From the NCBI GenBank assembly GCA_963837815.1, contig CAWIOS010000012.1, positions 248,001 to 312,000 of the forward strand: a DNA stretch of 64,000 nucleotides, read 5' to 3'. The notes under the pieces are model-generated. The model worked only from the letters and a program-made list of their open reading frames with translations. It was not told the DNA's origin and did not search any database. Position numbers and translations under genes: made by a program. This document shows, one piece after another, positions 53,338 through 63,339 of this stretch. Every line of letters begins with the position of its first letter. Within the stretch, counting starts at the first letter, position 1. This DNA comes from Fen-1273 sp963837815 (lineage in GTDB: Bacteria > Bacteroidota > Ignavibacteria > UBA10030 > UBA6906).

Positions 53338-53604
53338 TCACTCGGGCCGGAATCGTCCCGGGGGGCAATGACGCGGGTTACCCTTCGTGTCCCCGTTCAA
53401 GCGGAGCACCGGATGTTCCTGGTCGGGCACCACAACGACCGGTGGGCGGGGACGAGACATGTCGTGCATCTTCCAGGCGCGCGATGTCTGAGCAACCGAC
53501 GAGTTGCTCATGAATCCAACGAAGTAAACAGCGAGTAAGGCAGAGACAGGTCTCATTAACAACTTCATGAAAACGTTGGTGGTTGTTGTCCGGGGGGTGG
53601 TCAT
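53338..53604 (-). pseudogene. Truncated DUF1080 (3-keto-disaccharide hydrolase-like) N-terminus
   Basis: An 88-codon frame whose ATG overlaps the stop of the upstream TPR gene by 4 bp. It carries a signal peptide (VSALLAVYFVGFMSNSSVAQ) and then AWKMHDMSRPRPPVVVVPD. That lead-in is familiar from exported DUF1080 proteins, but the catalytic jellyroll that should follow is absent and the frame ends in unrelated residues. It is either a stub of a lost gene or a small exported protein now standing alone. Confidence 0.45.
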
Positions 53605-56600
53605 TTGTTCAGGCCCATCCTGACGACGTCCGCAATGAGCACGAAATCCTGGTCCCCGTTGGACCTGTTGAGGACGGATGAGCGAAGGCTCTCCTCGAGC
53701 GCCCGTACCGCACCCTTCTCTCTCTTCAAGACCATGAGCGACCATCGCGCCTCCGGGTTCGCGGGTTCCCGCGCGGTCCACCGTTCAAGCATCGCAACCG
53801 CTTCGGACTCCTTCCCGAGATCACGCAATGCATAGGCTCCGACCAGGTGTTGTGCATTCCATGTGTTCTGGTGCGCACCGGTGTACTTCGCGATCTTCTC
53901 CAGGAGATCATTCCCCCGGTTCGTTTCGCCGGTCCTGTGAAGAATACCGGCTTCAAGATAGTCTTCAATCCTGGCATCCGCGCCGTATGGTTCCCCGGCC
54001 CCCAGGCGTTCCGGCCAGAGCCGGGCCCGGGCAATCAGGGGAAGCGCCGCTTTGTATTCTCTGTTCCGGACCTTCACAAGTGCCATAAGGACGCATGCCT
54101 GCCGGTACGCATCCCTGCCGTATCTGGCCCCCTCGAACGGCAGAATCGTCAGCGTATCGAGTATCGCCAGGCTGGTCTCGTAGTTTCTGTTGAAGAGCAA
54201 CGTCCGGGCCAGCAGGAACTGGATGATATAGCTCTCCCGGAATCTCCGGGCGGCGGCCACGGCGAGAGGGAGTGCCTCAGCACAGCGCCCCTGTTCGTTG
54301 AGGAATGTGATGATCGCATTGTGTGTCCGCCACTCGCTCGGGCCCACATCGAGGGCATGCCTGTAGTCCGCAAGTGCGCGATCTGGGTCATTGTTCCGGA
54401 GCGACGCCCGTGTGAGATAGAAAGGCGCATAGTCGGGGATGTCACCGCACATATCCAACCATTTCCTGGCCTCATCCGGCTTTCCCAGGCTCCAGACGAG
54501 CAATGCCAGGTAGTATTTGTTCTTCCAGTGAGGCCGCTCACGTTCCGCCCACTGGAGAATCTCCATATCTTCCTGCCGGTGGGGAAACACAAGCATCGGG
54601 CTGGCAGCGAGAGCTGTCATGAGAAGCTTCCTGCTCTCCGTCTCATGTCCGAGCTTTGACGCGAAATACGCCCGCCAGATGTCCACCAGAGGCTGCAGCG
54701 GTGCCAGGCGCAGAGCCGCCTCTGCGTCTTCCCAGAGCCGGAGCCGGACATAGTACGCTGCGATCTCCATGTATGTCTCGTGCGGCAGTTCGCTGCGAAT
54801 TGCGTCTGTAAATCCAGACCGGGATTCGATCGACGATGCAAGAAGGTACCGTTCAAAGCGTGCGAAGTGGCTCAACGGATCCCGGCCGATCATATCACCC
54901 AGGATGCGCATCGCCCCGGTTGTGTCCCCCTTGTGGCGGTACAGCACCGCCATGAGCTGCGCTCCCCCCATGTTCGATCCATCGTCCGTCAGGCATCTGT
55001 TTCCGTACTCTTCGGCTTCACTCCAGTCTCCCGCAGCAAATGCCATTTCTGCGAGCTGCAGATCGGCCGCCGGGCGGTACTCGCGCGATTGTGCGGCAAG
55101 GCCGTAACCGTCTTTTGCATCGTAGTTCCTGTTCAGCTTCCGTGCGGACAGGCCGTAAAAATAGTTCGATTCGGGGTCATACTCGTCGATCGCGAGTCCG
55201 CGGCGGGCATACATGAACGACGAATCGTAATCCATCCGCCTGTAGAAAAGTTCTGCCGCCCCGGCAAGACTCGGCAGAAATGCCGGGTCCTTTGCAATTG
55301 ACATGCGATACGAAGTGAGCGCCCCCTCGTAATCACGCTGCCGCGCCCGCTCGCGTGCATCGAACGATAGTCCGTACGAGGAATTCCAGTCAAATGGTTG
55401 AGCCGACACGATCGGGCGTTGAAGCACACGTTCACTGTCATCCGTGCTTGCATAGCGAATCAGAGCGCCGACGTTGATCTCAAAACGCGCCCGAGAGTCA
55501 GCAATGGTGACAGAGTCCTCCATGGGCTGGAGTGGCATGAGCGACACCGCCTGCGATCGTGTGACTCCGTCCTGAACCCGGACCGACACAGGACCGCGGA
55601 ATTCGCGCGTAGGACAGAAGCTGAAGTGGAGTTTTCCCTCCGCCGACCGGACATACAGCACGCCGTCCGGCGTAGCCCGCGTGACCCCCCCGACCCCTTT
55701 GAATGGAAACCAGGTCTCCGTAAACCGTTCGGACGCGGCGGGAAGAAATTGCATGTGCTTGAATGGCGTCCTGCTGCTCTGCATCATCGCCTGGTTGAAG
55801 TGGAGGCCCGACTGGATTTCCACGTATTGCGTGTTCCCCAGTGCGGTGTCTGTCAGCAGATCCTTCCAGATCTCTCCCTCCCGTGAGAGCCCCCAGATCC
55901 AGAGCTTCTTCCCCGGCTTGTCCGTGTAACGCGCCCAGTGTATCACGCCGAATTCCCCCCAGCGCGCACCGAAAAAATCCGTGTACACGCCCAGCACATG
56001 ATATGATTTGTACGACCCGAACGCATTGTCTCGGTAGTACGAGAGATCCCGGCCGTCCGGACCGACCGGCCACGGCGAGCACTCGCCCCCGTGCCCGATA
56101 TAGGCGTTCCCTGGATAAATCAGCTGGAGTGTCGAATCCGCATCGGCCGCCGCATTCATCCAGTGATAGAACGAAGTGCTCACGTCCGTCGGATTGAACC
56201 AGTACGAGCGTGTTTCAAACAGAGCCCTGTCGGCGGGGAGTCTGATCTCCACACGCCATTCGGTCCGTGACGGGAGATCAAGCGCCCCCACGATGCAGCT
56301 CACGCTCCCGTCCGGGTTTTTCCTCGTGACGTAATCGACAGGCGTCGCCGTCGTGGGCGCATGCCCGATATCGCCGAAGTTGAACTCGATCCCGCCGGAG
56401 GTCCAGGGCCCCCGCATGGCGATCTCGCGGAATTTCATCACGTGATTGTAATAGATGAACGCCCTCCCGGTCGATTTCTCGAACGCCCCCAGGATTTTTC
56501 CGCCTACGCCGGGAGCGACAAGAACGCGGATGTACGGGTTCTCCAGTGTGATGATCGTCCAGGGACGGTCGACAGGCCGATTGGTATACCCCTGGAACCG

Positions 56601-56789
56601 GAAATACGGATAGATGTTGCCGATCCGCGCCACCGGATCAGGATCGGAGAACGGATACGTCCGGAAAACCTGGACCGACTCGCTGATTGTAGCCGGCTGG
56701 GCCGAGGTTTGTGGTGACAGGAGCAGGGGAATCAGTGTCAGGGCAAACAACCGCGCGGCATTCGGGTTGACCGATGGAATCGGGTTCAT
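53601..56789 (-). CDS. Exported DUF5107 protein with TPR repeats
   Basis: A 1062-residue protein with a signal peptide (LFALTLIPLLLSPQTSAQ). Residues about 25-400 match DUF5107, a galactose-mutarotase-like beta-sandwich found in glycan-related proteins (ITLENPYIRVLVAPGVGGKI, IEFNFGDIGHAPTT, HWMNAAADADSTLQ). From about residue 490 on, degenerate TPR helices repeat (ARQRDYEGALTSYRMSIAKDP, NYFYGLSARKLNRNYDAKDGY and others). Carbohydrate metabolism is suggested but not shown. The ATG at 56789 has GAGAGG upstream; the frame continues to 56903 without a better start. Confidence 0.87.
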   Translation of the reverse strand: MNPIPSVNPNAARLFALTLIPLLLSPQTSAQPATISESVQVFRTYPFSDPDPVARIGNIYPYFRFQGYTNRPVDRPWTIITLENPYIRVLVAPGVGGKILGAFEKSTGRAFIYYNHVMKFREIAMRGPWTSGGIEFNFGDIGHAPTTATPVDYVTRKNPDGSVSCIVGALDLPSRTEWRVEIRLPADRALFETRSYWFNPTDVSTSFYHWMNAAADADSTLQLIYPGNAYIGHGGECSPWPVGPDGRDLSYYRDNAFGSYKSYHVLGVYTDFFGARWGEFGVIHWARYTDKPGKKLWIWGLSREGEIWKDLLTDTALGNTQYVEIQSGLHFNQAMMQSSRTPFKHMQFLPAASERFTETWFPFKGVGGVTRATPDGVLYVRSAEGKLHFSFCPTREFRGPVSVRVQDGVTRSQAVSLMPLQPMEDSVTIADSRARFEINVGALIRYASTDDSERVLQRPIVSAQPFDWNSSYGLSFDARERARQRDYEGALTSYRMSIAKDPAFLPSLAGAAELFYRRMDYDSSFMYARRGLAIDEYDPESNYFYGLSARKLNRNYDAKDGYGLAAQSREYRPAADLQLAEMAFAAGDWSEAEEYGNRCLTDDGSNMGGAQLMAVLYRHKGDTTGAMRILGDMIGRDPLSHFARFERYLLASSIESRSGFTDAIRSELPHETYMEIAAYYVRLRLWEDAEAALRLAPLQPLVDIWRAYFASKLGHETESRKLLMTALAASPMLVFPHRQEDMEILQWAERERPHWKNKYYLALLVWSLGKPDEARKWLDMCGDIPDYAPFYLTRASLRNNDPDRALADYRHALDVGPSEWRTHNAIITFLNEQGRCAEALPLAVAAARRFRESYIIQFLLARTLLFNRNYETSLAILDTLTILPFEGARYGRDAYRQACVLMALVKVRNREYKAALPLIARARLWPERLGAGEPYGADARIEDYLEAGILHRTGETNRGNDLLEKIAKYTGAHQNTWNAQHLVGAYALRDLGKESEAVAMLERWTAREPANPEARWSLMVLKREKGAVRALEESLRSSVLNRSNGDQDFVLIADVVRMGLNK

Positions 56790-56820
56790 GTGGAGCCTCT
56801 CGGACTGTGGCGTGCGTCCA

Positions 56821-56849
56821 AAGGTATCGCAAATGAACGAAAACCACAA
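56821..56849 (-). promoter_or_regulatory. Promoter of the DUF5107-TPR gene
   Basis: On the minus strand TTGTGG (56849-56844), 17-bp spacer, TACCTT (56826-56821), about 31 bases before the ATG. Confidence 0.45.
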
Positions 56850-57392
56850 TCTGAGGAAACAGTGATTCGTATGGAGGGAGCGCTGCTCGTCTGCGGAGGC
56901 CATTTGCTATTCTGCTTTTCCCCGACATTGCGTGAATCGTTAAGCTCGAATTCGCTGTTCGTTCACATCGGAGATCACTTGGGCCCGGTAAGATTGTCTC
57001 TCACTACACGATCAGCGAAAAGTTCGGCGAAGGGAGGATGAGCGTCGTGCACACACCCCGGGACCTGACCATTCACCACATTGTCGCGCTGAAATTCCTC
57101 CCCTCCCACCTGCATGCAATCCACCCTTTCTTATCACGGATTTCAGGAGAGCTCGAGGGTGGATAGGATTTTGACAATGGAAGGGACGATGAGATATGCC
57201 GACAGACGGGACGACCGGACCGGCATGGAAATGCCCCCTGACATCGGGGCATTTTGTTCGCTCTTTCGATCTCACCCGACACGCAAGCTACTTGCGAAGT
57301 AACGGGGGAATCAGCTCTATCTCTTGCGATTGAGACTAGCTCAACGAACACCCGCGTCTATTGCCGCGGGAGGGCTGGAACGGTTTGAGCGG
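56850..57392. other. Intergenic stretch between TPR and arylsulfotransferase genes
   Basis: About 540 bp with no convincing gene; the open frames present are under 120 codons and lack ribosome sites. It contains one clear hairpin, listed separately, and sequences resembling broken coding DNA. Confidence 0.5.
57229..57254. terminator. Hairpin, possible terminator
   Basis: AAATGCCCC and GGGGCATTT form a perfect 9-bp stem with an 8-base loop, followed on the plus strand by TGTT. No plus-strand gene lies upstream, so it may be left from a lost gene. Confidence 0.4.
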
Positions 57393-57438
57393 ATAAAAGA
57401 ACATTGGCCCGATGAGAATTTCACCGGGCCTGTAATGT
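57393..57438 (-). terminator. Terminator of the arylsulfotransferase gene
   Basis: On the minus strand ACATT plus GGCCCG pair with CGGGCC plus AATGT (3-base bulge), followed by TCTTTTA. It begins 19 bases after the stop of the gene. Confidence 0.6.
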
Positions 57439-57456
57439 CCGTGGGATCACGAGATA

Positions 57457-60321
57457 CTATCTGAGAAGCAAGAGTTTCTTCGTGGACACAAAGCTCCCGG
57501 CCTGCAGCCTGTAGAAGTAGACGCCGCTCGCCAATCCAGTGGCATCGAAACGCACATCGTAATTTCCGGGGTCTTCACTCCCGTTGACCAGCGTTGCAAC
57601 CTGCTGCCCGAGCGTATTGAACACGGTCAACGTCACGAGCGATCGATTAGCAATCGCATAGCGAATCGTGGTCGAAGGGTTGAAGGGGTTTGGGTAATTT
57701 TGAGATAATTGATAGGTCTTTACGGCAGAGGTAACACCGGTGATACCGGTAACAACGCTTCTTACTGTGAAGTAAGAACTACTCAAGCCGTACAGGCTGT
57801 CATTGTTTATGCTGGAAACCCTGATCCTATACAAGGAATCCTGTTTTACGCCGGATGGGAGCTGCCATTGATAGGCGTTCGTTCCGCCGACTATGGTGTC
57901 CCCAATAACTGACACAACGGTATTCCCGTCCAGGAGCTTTACGTTGACCGTATCGCTGATGTTGGATTTCCAGCGAATGATGTACGTTGAATCCGGATGC
58001 CATTGTTCTCCGCCGTTCGGAGATGCCATCTTTATGAATGCGGGGGCGGTACTGAAGATTTCTGGGTTTGACCACGCGCTTGTGCCGGCGGCATTTGTAT
58101 TGTTGACCCGCCAGTAATAGGTCGTCGTGTTGTTTACGGGACTTAGCGTGTAGAAGGCAGAGGTCAAATCTGGATTATCGACGACAGGAGTGCTGAATGA
58201 CACGTTCATCGAAACCTGGAGATGATACGTTTGAACATTCCCGCGCGTACCCCAGACCAGCTTTACCGGGGCGGCTTCGTTCACAATATCACTGTCAGCC
58301 GGCGACAGAGGGACGGGCGCATAGGCGGAATCGATCGTCTGCGGAATGCCGAATGCGAAATCACCGATGTTCGACGTCGTAAACGTCAGCGCGCCGTTTG
58401 CCGAGTCATAGCTTGTCGGCAAAGGAGCGAAGATGCTCTTGCTGTTCGCTCGTGCATACACGATGGTTGATCTGGGATTGGTGACCGCAGGATAGTATTT
58501 GAGGATGACGCTCACAAGCCCTGTGTAAGAAGTTATGCCGGAGCCCATGATATTGAAGTAATTTGAAACCATGATCGGTGCAGTTCCACCGAAGGTAGGG
58601 TTGACCGGAGAATAGTTATACCTTGCAACGGTTGCAAATTCATAAAAACCGGTACTAAGAGAGTCAAATTTTATCTTTATTCCGGTCGTGTCTGCGCTGG
58701 AGTTGAATGTATATGTGTTGCTCTGCAACACTTCTTGAGTCACATTCGCTGCCGCAGTTCCGCTTGCCCAGGGGAACTTCAAGGCCCTGAAAGAATATTG
58801 CCCTGACGGGAAGGACAATTCAAGCGCGATACTATTATCAGGATGAACTTCCGTGCACATCACCCTGCTGGCTAAACTTGCTTGTCCCCACCCGATAAGA
58901 GTATTGCCGTTTGCTAACCTCTGCACGGAACCATTTGCGGGAGAAAAGAAATCAGGCGAGTGCCTGTATTCCCAGACCAGTGTTGCCGTTTTGTTCTGTT
59001 CATCCAATGCATACTCTACCCCGCGAGAATATTGGGGTGAATGCTGGAATCCATTGTCGAACAACGTTATATCTCCATTCGGCAGCACTCTCACGTCATG
59101 TTGGAATGAAAAGTAGTTCGGAGCATTCGATGCATGCTCATTGACAAATGTAAACTGGTTTTGTTTCCCCCCCAGTATCCAGTTGAGATTCCCGGTCTGC
59201 CGGTCTATTTTTATGATACTTGCAAAATGTCTCATGGAAAAGAGAATATTCCCGTTTGCATCCACTGCCAGGGCATTTGCATGGATCGGGTCGACAACAC
59301 TCGTGGTAAGGTCAATGTATGAGCTCGACAGTGGAAGATAGTCCCAGCTCCTCCATTGAAAAACGACATTCTTAGATGCGTCGAGTTCCTGGATCACTTC
59401 TCCGGCGACGGTAGCATTTGGATTTCCACCATACGGACTCATATCAACCGGCTCAGGGTCAATTGCGTACATCAGGGCGTGTCCATTCGGCAGGAGAAGA
59501 AGTGCGGCCGGAACTGTGTATGCATAGCCGTTCCCGGTCTGGAATGTGTCGACAGGTGTTAACGACGTGTCCATCACAATGTATCTCCCGGCAAACAACC
59601 AACCGTCATTCGCCAGCGTAATGTCTCCGTATGAAAGCTCGCCGTTAGGCTGAACTTCAAAACCTACCCAGAATAGATCATTTGCCTTCTTATATTTCAA
59701 GATACTGCCGTCGTTATTCAACATCATCAAATACTGACTGACACTTGGCGTTTGTGATATATTAGCCATGAAGATTTTTCCGTCAGCCGGATTATTTGAA
59801 CTATCCACGGAGATTGTCGGAAAATCCGAAGGGAGCGTATCCGGTGACGCGGCTCTTGAGGCTGCTTTATGGACCGTATGTGCCGATGCAGGCTGACCCG
59901 GCGACACGTCCTCCATCAGCGTTGAGAGTTCTATCTTCATGTTTTGTGAAAGAGGCGTTGTTGTGAAGTGTATTGTGACTGCGGGAAGCGACGCTCCATC
60001 AAGAGTCTTGATACCCTGGGTGACATTGACGTGTATATTCTCGTTTGCTGAAAACGGCGTCGAAGGAATAAACAGGATCGTCGCATTGTCATCCGACAGT
60101 CTTATGGTCCCGTTGTGCTCACCACTGACAGTTCCGAACACCGAAAATTCGTTGCGGGAGAGACTTGCCGGATCTATCATATCGCTTGATTTGAGGATAA
60201 TATTCGTACCGAGAGATACAAGCATTGAATTGTCTTTTGGCGAGATGTACACAAATGATTGAGAGAAGATGAATCTGTTCGCGAGCAGGAACAGAGATGA
60301 CAGGTATGCCAGTTTTTTCAT
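57457..60321 (-). CDS. Arylsulfotransferase-type beta-propeller protein with T9SS sorting domain
   Basis: A 954-residue secreted protein. After a signal peptide (AYLSSLFLLANRFIFSQ) come an SbsA-like Ig domain (about 23-115) and an arylsulfotransferase-type (ASST) propeller. The propeller shows AGEVIQELDASKNVVFQW and FSFQHDVRVLPNGDITLFDNG (catalytic-type His), then NGSVQRLANGNTLIGWG. Next are fibronectin-like and Kre9/KNH-type modules (ASPNGGEQW ... YIIRWKS), then a type A sorting domain (NYPNPFNPSTTIRYAI ... LASGVYFYRLQAG). It is visibly more A+T-rich than the core genes, suggesting acquisition by transfer. GGAGG precedes the ATG. It is likely displayed on the cell surface through PorU/PorV. 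Confidence 0.9.
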   Translation of the reverse strand: MKKLAYLSSLFLLANRFIFSQSFVYISPKDNSMLVSLGTNIILKSSDMIDPASLSRNEFSVFGTVSGEHNGTIRLSDDNATILFIPSTPFSANENIHVNVTQGIKTLDGASLPAVTIHFTTTPLSQNMKIELSTLMEDVSPGQPASAHTVHKAASRAASPDTLPSDFPTISVDSSNNPADGKIFMANISQTPSVSQYLMMLNNDGSILKYKKANDLFWVGFEVQPNGELSYGDITLANDGWLFAGRYIVMDTSLTPVDTFQTGNGYAYTVPAALLLLPNGHALMYAIDPEPVDMSPYGGNPNATVAGEVIQELDASKNVVFQWRSWDYLPLSSSYIDLTTSVVDPIHANALAVDANGNILFSMRHFASIIKIDRQTGNLNWILGGKQNQFTFVNEHASNAPNYFSFQHDVRVLPNGDITLFDNGFQHSPQYSRGVEYALDEQNKTATLVWEYRHSPDFFSPANGSVQRLANGNTLIGWGQASLASRVMCTEVHPDNSIALELSFPSGQYSFRALKFPWASGTAAANVTQEVLQSNTYTFNSSADTTGIKIKFDSLSTGFYEFATVARYNYSPVNPTFGGTAPIMVSNYFNIMGSGITSYTGLVSVILKYYPAVTNPRSTIVYARANSKSIFAPLPTSYDSANGALTFTTSNIGDFAFGIPQTIDSAYAPVPLSPADSDIVNEAAPVKLVWGTRGNVQTYHLQVSMNVSFSTPVVDNPDLTSAFYTLSPVNNTTTYYWRVNNTNAAGTSAWSNPEIFSTAPAFIKMASPNGGEQWHPDSTYIIRWKSNISDTVNVKLLDGNTVVSVIGDTIVGGTNAYQWQLPSGVKQDSLYRIRVSSINNDSLYGLSSSYFTVRSVVTGITGVTSAVKTYQLSQNYPNPFNPSTTIRYAIANRSLVTLTVFNTLGQQVATLVNGSEDPGNYDVRFDATGLASGVYFYRLQAGSFVSTKKLLLLR

Positions 60322-60476
60322 GACTGTCCTCCAAAGGTTAAATGAAGTAAAAACTGTCGGGTATCGAACGCCATTTCATAGAGTTTGGTCTCCCCGGCAG
60401 CCACCTTCGTGACAGTCGGATTCCCCGCCGCCCAGGCCATGAGCGTATTCCCGTCGTCCAATCGTTGCACGAGGCC
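60318..60476 (-). pseudogene. Remnant of a second arylsulfotransferase gene
   Basis: The frame ending at 60318 reads GLVQRLDDGNTLMAWA then NPTVTKVAAGETKLYEMAFD, which parallels GSVQRLANGNTLIGWG of the intact gene downstream and the following strand. The bulk of the gene is missing upstream. Its TGA overlaps the ATG of the intact gene. It is the C-terminal scrap of a related gene, perhaps from a tandem duplication. Confidence 0.5.
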
Positions 60477-60959
60477 CATAGCGATCTCAGCACAAATCCT
60501 CACGAAATGCCACCAGCCCGGGCAGGGTTGGCTTACACTTTCATCCAATTTTCGTCCAGGCAACATCGAAAGAGCATGAAAACCACATTGGCTTTCGGCC
60601 AAAATAACAGATTTTTGACGAGATAGCGGGAGGCAAGGTTTAATTCGCTGAGGAGGTTTTTTCTTGCTCAATCAAGCAAGGAATCGAATCTGGAGAATAA
60701 CATGGTACTCAGGAACTCATTATTGCCATGTAAAGTGGGCAATACAGATGAAAAACGGCAGTTCTGGGATCTGGCTCGGGTCTATTTTCCGCTGACGGGG
60801 GGGGCTCGCATTACTTCTGAGACCTACATGCTTTGTCCAGCCTCTCCGAACGGGCCGATTGGGAGGACAACAATCAACGTCGCGATTGACCGTTCTCCGG
60901 GTGAAAGGCGAAGCCCGTTGATCGGGAATAGTTTCCTGCGGGTCGAGAGAAGACGACCT
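60477..60959. other. Intergenic stretch
   Basis: No supported gene. An 18-base run (60900-60917) also occurs inside the methyltransferase gene near 51,107; I could not link it to any element. Mixed coding-like scraps suggest gene loss here. Confidence 0.4.
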
Positions 60960-62345
60960 CTACAACTTCAGCGTAAGCCCGGCACCAATGGATCCGCGTG
61001 AAAATGAATCGTGCGAAAACAGCCAGCCGATGTTGTCGGATGCGAATTCGAGCTCGACTGCCCAGATTTTGACACCGAACCCGAGGGCGAAATCAAAGCG
61101 GTCCTCCCCGCCGAATCCGAGACCCGTCCTGAGCGGTAAGAACTCCCACGGGCGGTACTCCAGCCCGAGCGAAAGACGACCCACCCGGCTCGATCCCGGG
61201 AAATCCGAGAACCCCTGAGTATAGTCGCAGGCCGCTGTCATCTCCGCGTGGAAGAATTCCTTCACCCAGGGGATATTTTTCATTTCGGCCTGAACCCCCA
61301 TCCTCAGTGTCGTCGGAAGCCCCACTGTGAACGCCGCTCCCGGCCTCGTATTCCCCGAGACGGCATTCTGGAGCGAGTCACGCTGGGCGCTGCTCGTCGG
61401 GTCATCGAGGTGAATTTGTCCCTGCCCGTACATTTCCTTCACGTCCCCGTCCCACCGCATCGAGCCGATATCCGTGACGCTGATCGCCGCAATCAGGAAT
61501 GAGTTGACCTCAGTCGAGAATCCGATGTCGGCGCCGATCCCGCTCCCGGCGGGAGCAGGAAAGGGGGAATGCTGGAAATCCGAGTGCGCGCTTACGCCGG
61601 CGATATCAATATTCCCGTCGAGAACGGCATTGTTCCCCGACGAGAGCCAGGTGTTGTCGCGTGTGACCGCCGCGTAAGCAAACCCGTGCACGAGCTTCAG
61701 CGAAATGCCACCCGACCAGTTCCTGAACCAGGGCACTGCCGGCAGATCGAACCCGGCGGAGAGTGCATACTCGGCCGTCCATGCGGCCGATCCCCCGGCC
61801 CCGCTGAAGTCATACGAAGACCCCGGAGTTACACCTTCCAGGAAGAACTTTGCGTACGACGAAGGGATTGACGCCGATGCGGCCACCCGTTCCGTCATCG
61901 TGAGGGCAAATGTTGCGAGATGTCCAATCCGGATTGCAAGTCCGATGGGGCGGACTTCTCCACCCGCACCGATCTCGCCGATCCCTCCGGGGAACGCATT
62001 CAGCAGCTCCTGTTTGTCACTCTCCGAGAGGTTCTTCGCAACGCGGCCGGACGGGGTTTCCACTCCCGTGAAGAATTTGTTGTACAGGCCGTATGTCATG
62101 AAATCGCTTCCGATCCCTACACCGACCGGGAACAGGCTGACCGTCACGGTGCCTTCGTCCGGGAGCGCGAGATTTGCGGGGTTGATGTCGATGGCATCAA
62201 GGCTGCGTGATGCGGCGACAGATGTTCTCGCCATTCCAAGCCCCCTGATATTTGTCTGATCTCCGGCGAACGTGCACCGGGGGAGAATCCCGGCAATCAC
62301 AACAACGGAGAGAAACCGGACCACATAACGGCAGTTCGGGTTCAT
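60960..62345 (-). CDS. Outer-membrane barrel protein, DUF5723-like
   Basis: A 461-residue protein with a signal peptide (FLSVVVIAGILPRCTFAG). The conserved opening GLGMARTSVAASRSLDAIDINPANLALPD is typical of FadL/PorV-like outer-membrane proteins of this phylum, grouped with DUF5723. Beta strands with alternating aromatic residues run to the C-terminus (SIGAGLTLKL). The ATG at 62345 overlaps the stop of the upstream lipoprotein gene by 4 bp, so the two are probably made together. Function unknown. Confidence 0.82.
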   Translation of the reverse strand: MNPNCRYVVRFLSVVVIAGILPRCTFAGDQTNIRGLGMARTSVAASRSLDAIDINPANLALPDEGTVTVSLFPVGVGIGSDFMTYGLYNKFFTGVETPSGRVAKNLSESDKQELLNAFPGGIGEIGAGGEVRPIGLAIRIGHLATFALTMTERVAASASIPSSYAKFFLEGVTPGSSYDFSGAGGSAAWTAEYALSAGFDLPAVPWFRNWSGGISLKLVHGFAYAAVTRDNTWLSSGNNAVLDGNIDIAGVSAHSDFQHSPFPAPAGSGIGADIGFSTEVNSFLIAAISVTDIGSMRWDGDVKEMYGQGQIHLDDPTSSAQRDSLQNAVSGNTRPGAAFTVGLPTTLRMGVQAEMKNIPWVKEFFHAEMTAACDYTQGFSDFPGSSRVGRLSLGLEYRPWEFLPLRTGLGFGGEDRFDFALGFGVKIWAVELEFASDNIGWLFSHDSFSRGSIGAGLTLKL

Positions 62346-63028
62346 TTGTTCACCTGATATGTAAATTCTCCCCACACCCTGATGTTGATCGCCTGCGTCC
62401 CCTGGAGGGCGAGGAGGTTCGCCCCGGCGGACGAGATCTGAAGAAAGTAAACGATCGAATAGGAATTGTTGAACTGCTGGATTTCAGTACTGGAAAGATC
62501 CAGGATCCTCTCCGTATGCGTGGGAGACTGCACGATCCCGCCGAGAACCGCGGGTGCGGGAACGGTGACTGAGTCTCCCGCCGTCTGGGGAATATTCATG
62601 AGCAGCCGTCTTTGATTGTCCAGGAACTGGAGCTTCACGGCAACGTCAACCGGGATCCCGTTGTCGACAACCACATGGATTCTGATGGAGGTGAAATCGT
62701 CCGCCGAGCTCGAGTCGACCAGTGTATGCCCCTGCCCGGATCCCGTGGTATCTCCTATGTATGCGGTGTCCGAAATATGTCCAGCGACAGGGGAGGACTC
62801 AACGAATTGCGTCGCGGCCGGGGCATTCAGAAAGAGATTGGGGTCCCTGGCCACGAGCTGGGCAACCGTGTACGACCTGACAGACAGAGGCGCCGTCATT
62901 TGCGTGTCCCATGTCGGTCCAACCGGATCGAGAGGTTTGTTTATGCAGTTGAACGAGACGAGCGCAAGCGGAAGCAGACACACCATTGCTCTGGATCTCT
63001 TCGATTGAGGCACGAATCCGTTTCCCAT
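62342..63028 (-). CDS. Lipoprotein of unknown function
   Basis: A 228-residue protein with a lipoprotein signal peptide: the hydrophobic stretch AMVCLLPLALVSFNC ends in a lipobox-like segment, with the modified Cys at about residue 28. The mature protein is Ser/Thr-rich with beta-like segments (FTSIRIHVVVDNGIPVDVAVKLQFLD). GGGGGAG lies 8 bp before the ATG. It overlaps the downstream outer-membrane barrel gene, so a lipoprotein-barrel pair is likely. No family is recognised. Confidence 0.82.
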   Translation of the reverse strand: MGNGFVPQSKRSRAMVCLLPLALVSFNCINKPLDPVGPTWDTQMTAPLSVRSYTVAQLVARDPNLFLNAPAATQFVESSPVAGHISDTAYIGDTTGSGQGHTLVDSSSADDFTSIRIHVVVDNGIPVDVAVKLQFLDNQRRLLMNIPQTAGDSVTVPAPAVLGGIVQSPTHTERILDLSSTEIQQFNNSYSIVYFLQISSAGANLLALQGTQAINIRVWGEFTYQVNK

Positions 63029-63339
63029 GTGAATGCTCCCCCTGGATACACTTCAGTCGATCCAAAACCTATCCATTCTATACATTGTCAATTCCTGTTC
63101 ATATGATCCCGATCAACAATGCGGAAAATACGTTGTGATGCTTATCAAATCACTCCATAGCCAGAAAGCCTTGTTCCGGCCAGAATTGACCCTCTCCTTG
63201 CATGATGAGCAGTCATAGGGTGCCGGGAAGGTGACCTATTCCCCTTCTCAATCGTTGGATCTATGTTCCTTTGCAGGGCTAATTTGCAGCGTTTAACAGG
63301 TGGGAAATGATGATACGCCTGTGAAAAGGTAAGATCGGC
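63029..63339. other. Intergenic stretch
   Basis: Just over 300 bp between the lipoprotein gene and the radical SAM remnant. No gene or structured element stands out. The composition is A+T-rich near 63,060-63,150, where the lipoprotein promoter may lie. Confidence 0.4.

Noticed and set aside
60900..60917. 18-base identity with 51107-51124 (GGTGAAAGGCGAAGCCCG)
   Set aside because: One copy lies in a methyltransferase coding region, flanks do not match, and no element boundary is seen; probably chance or a tiny remnant.
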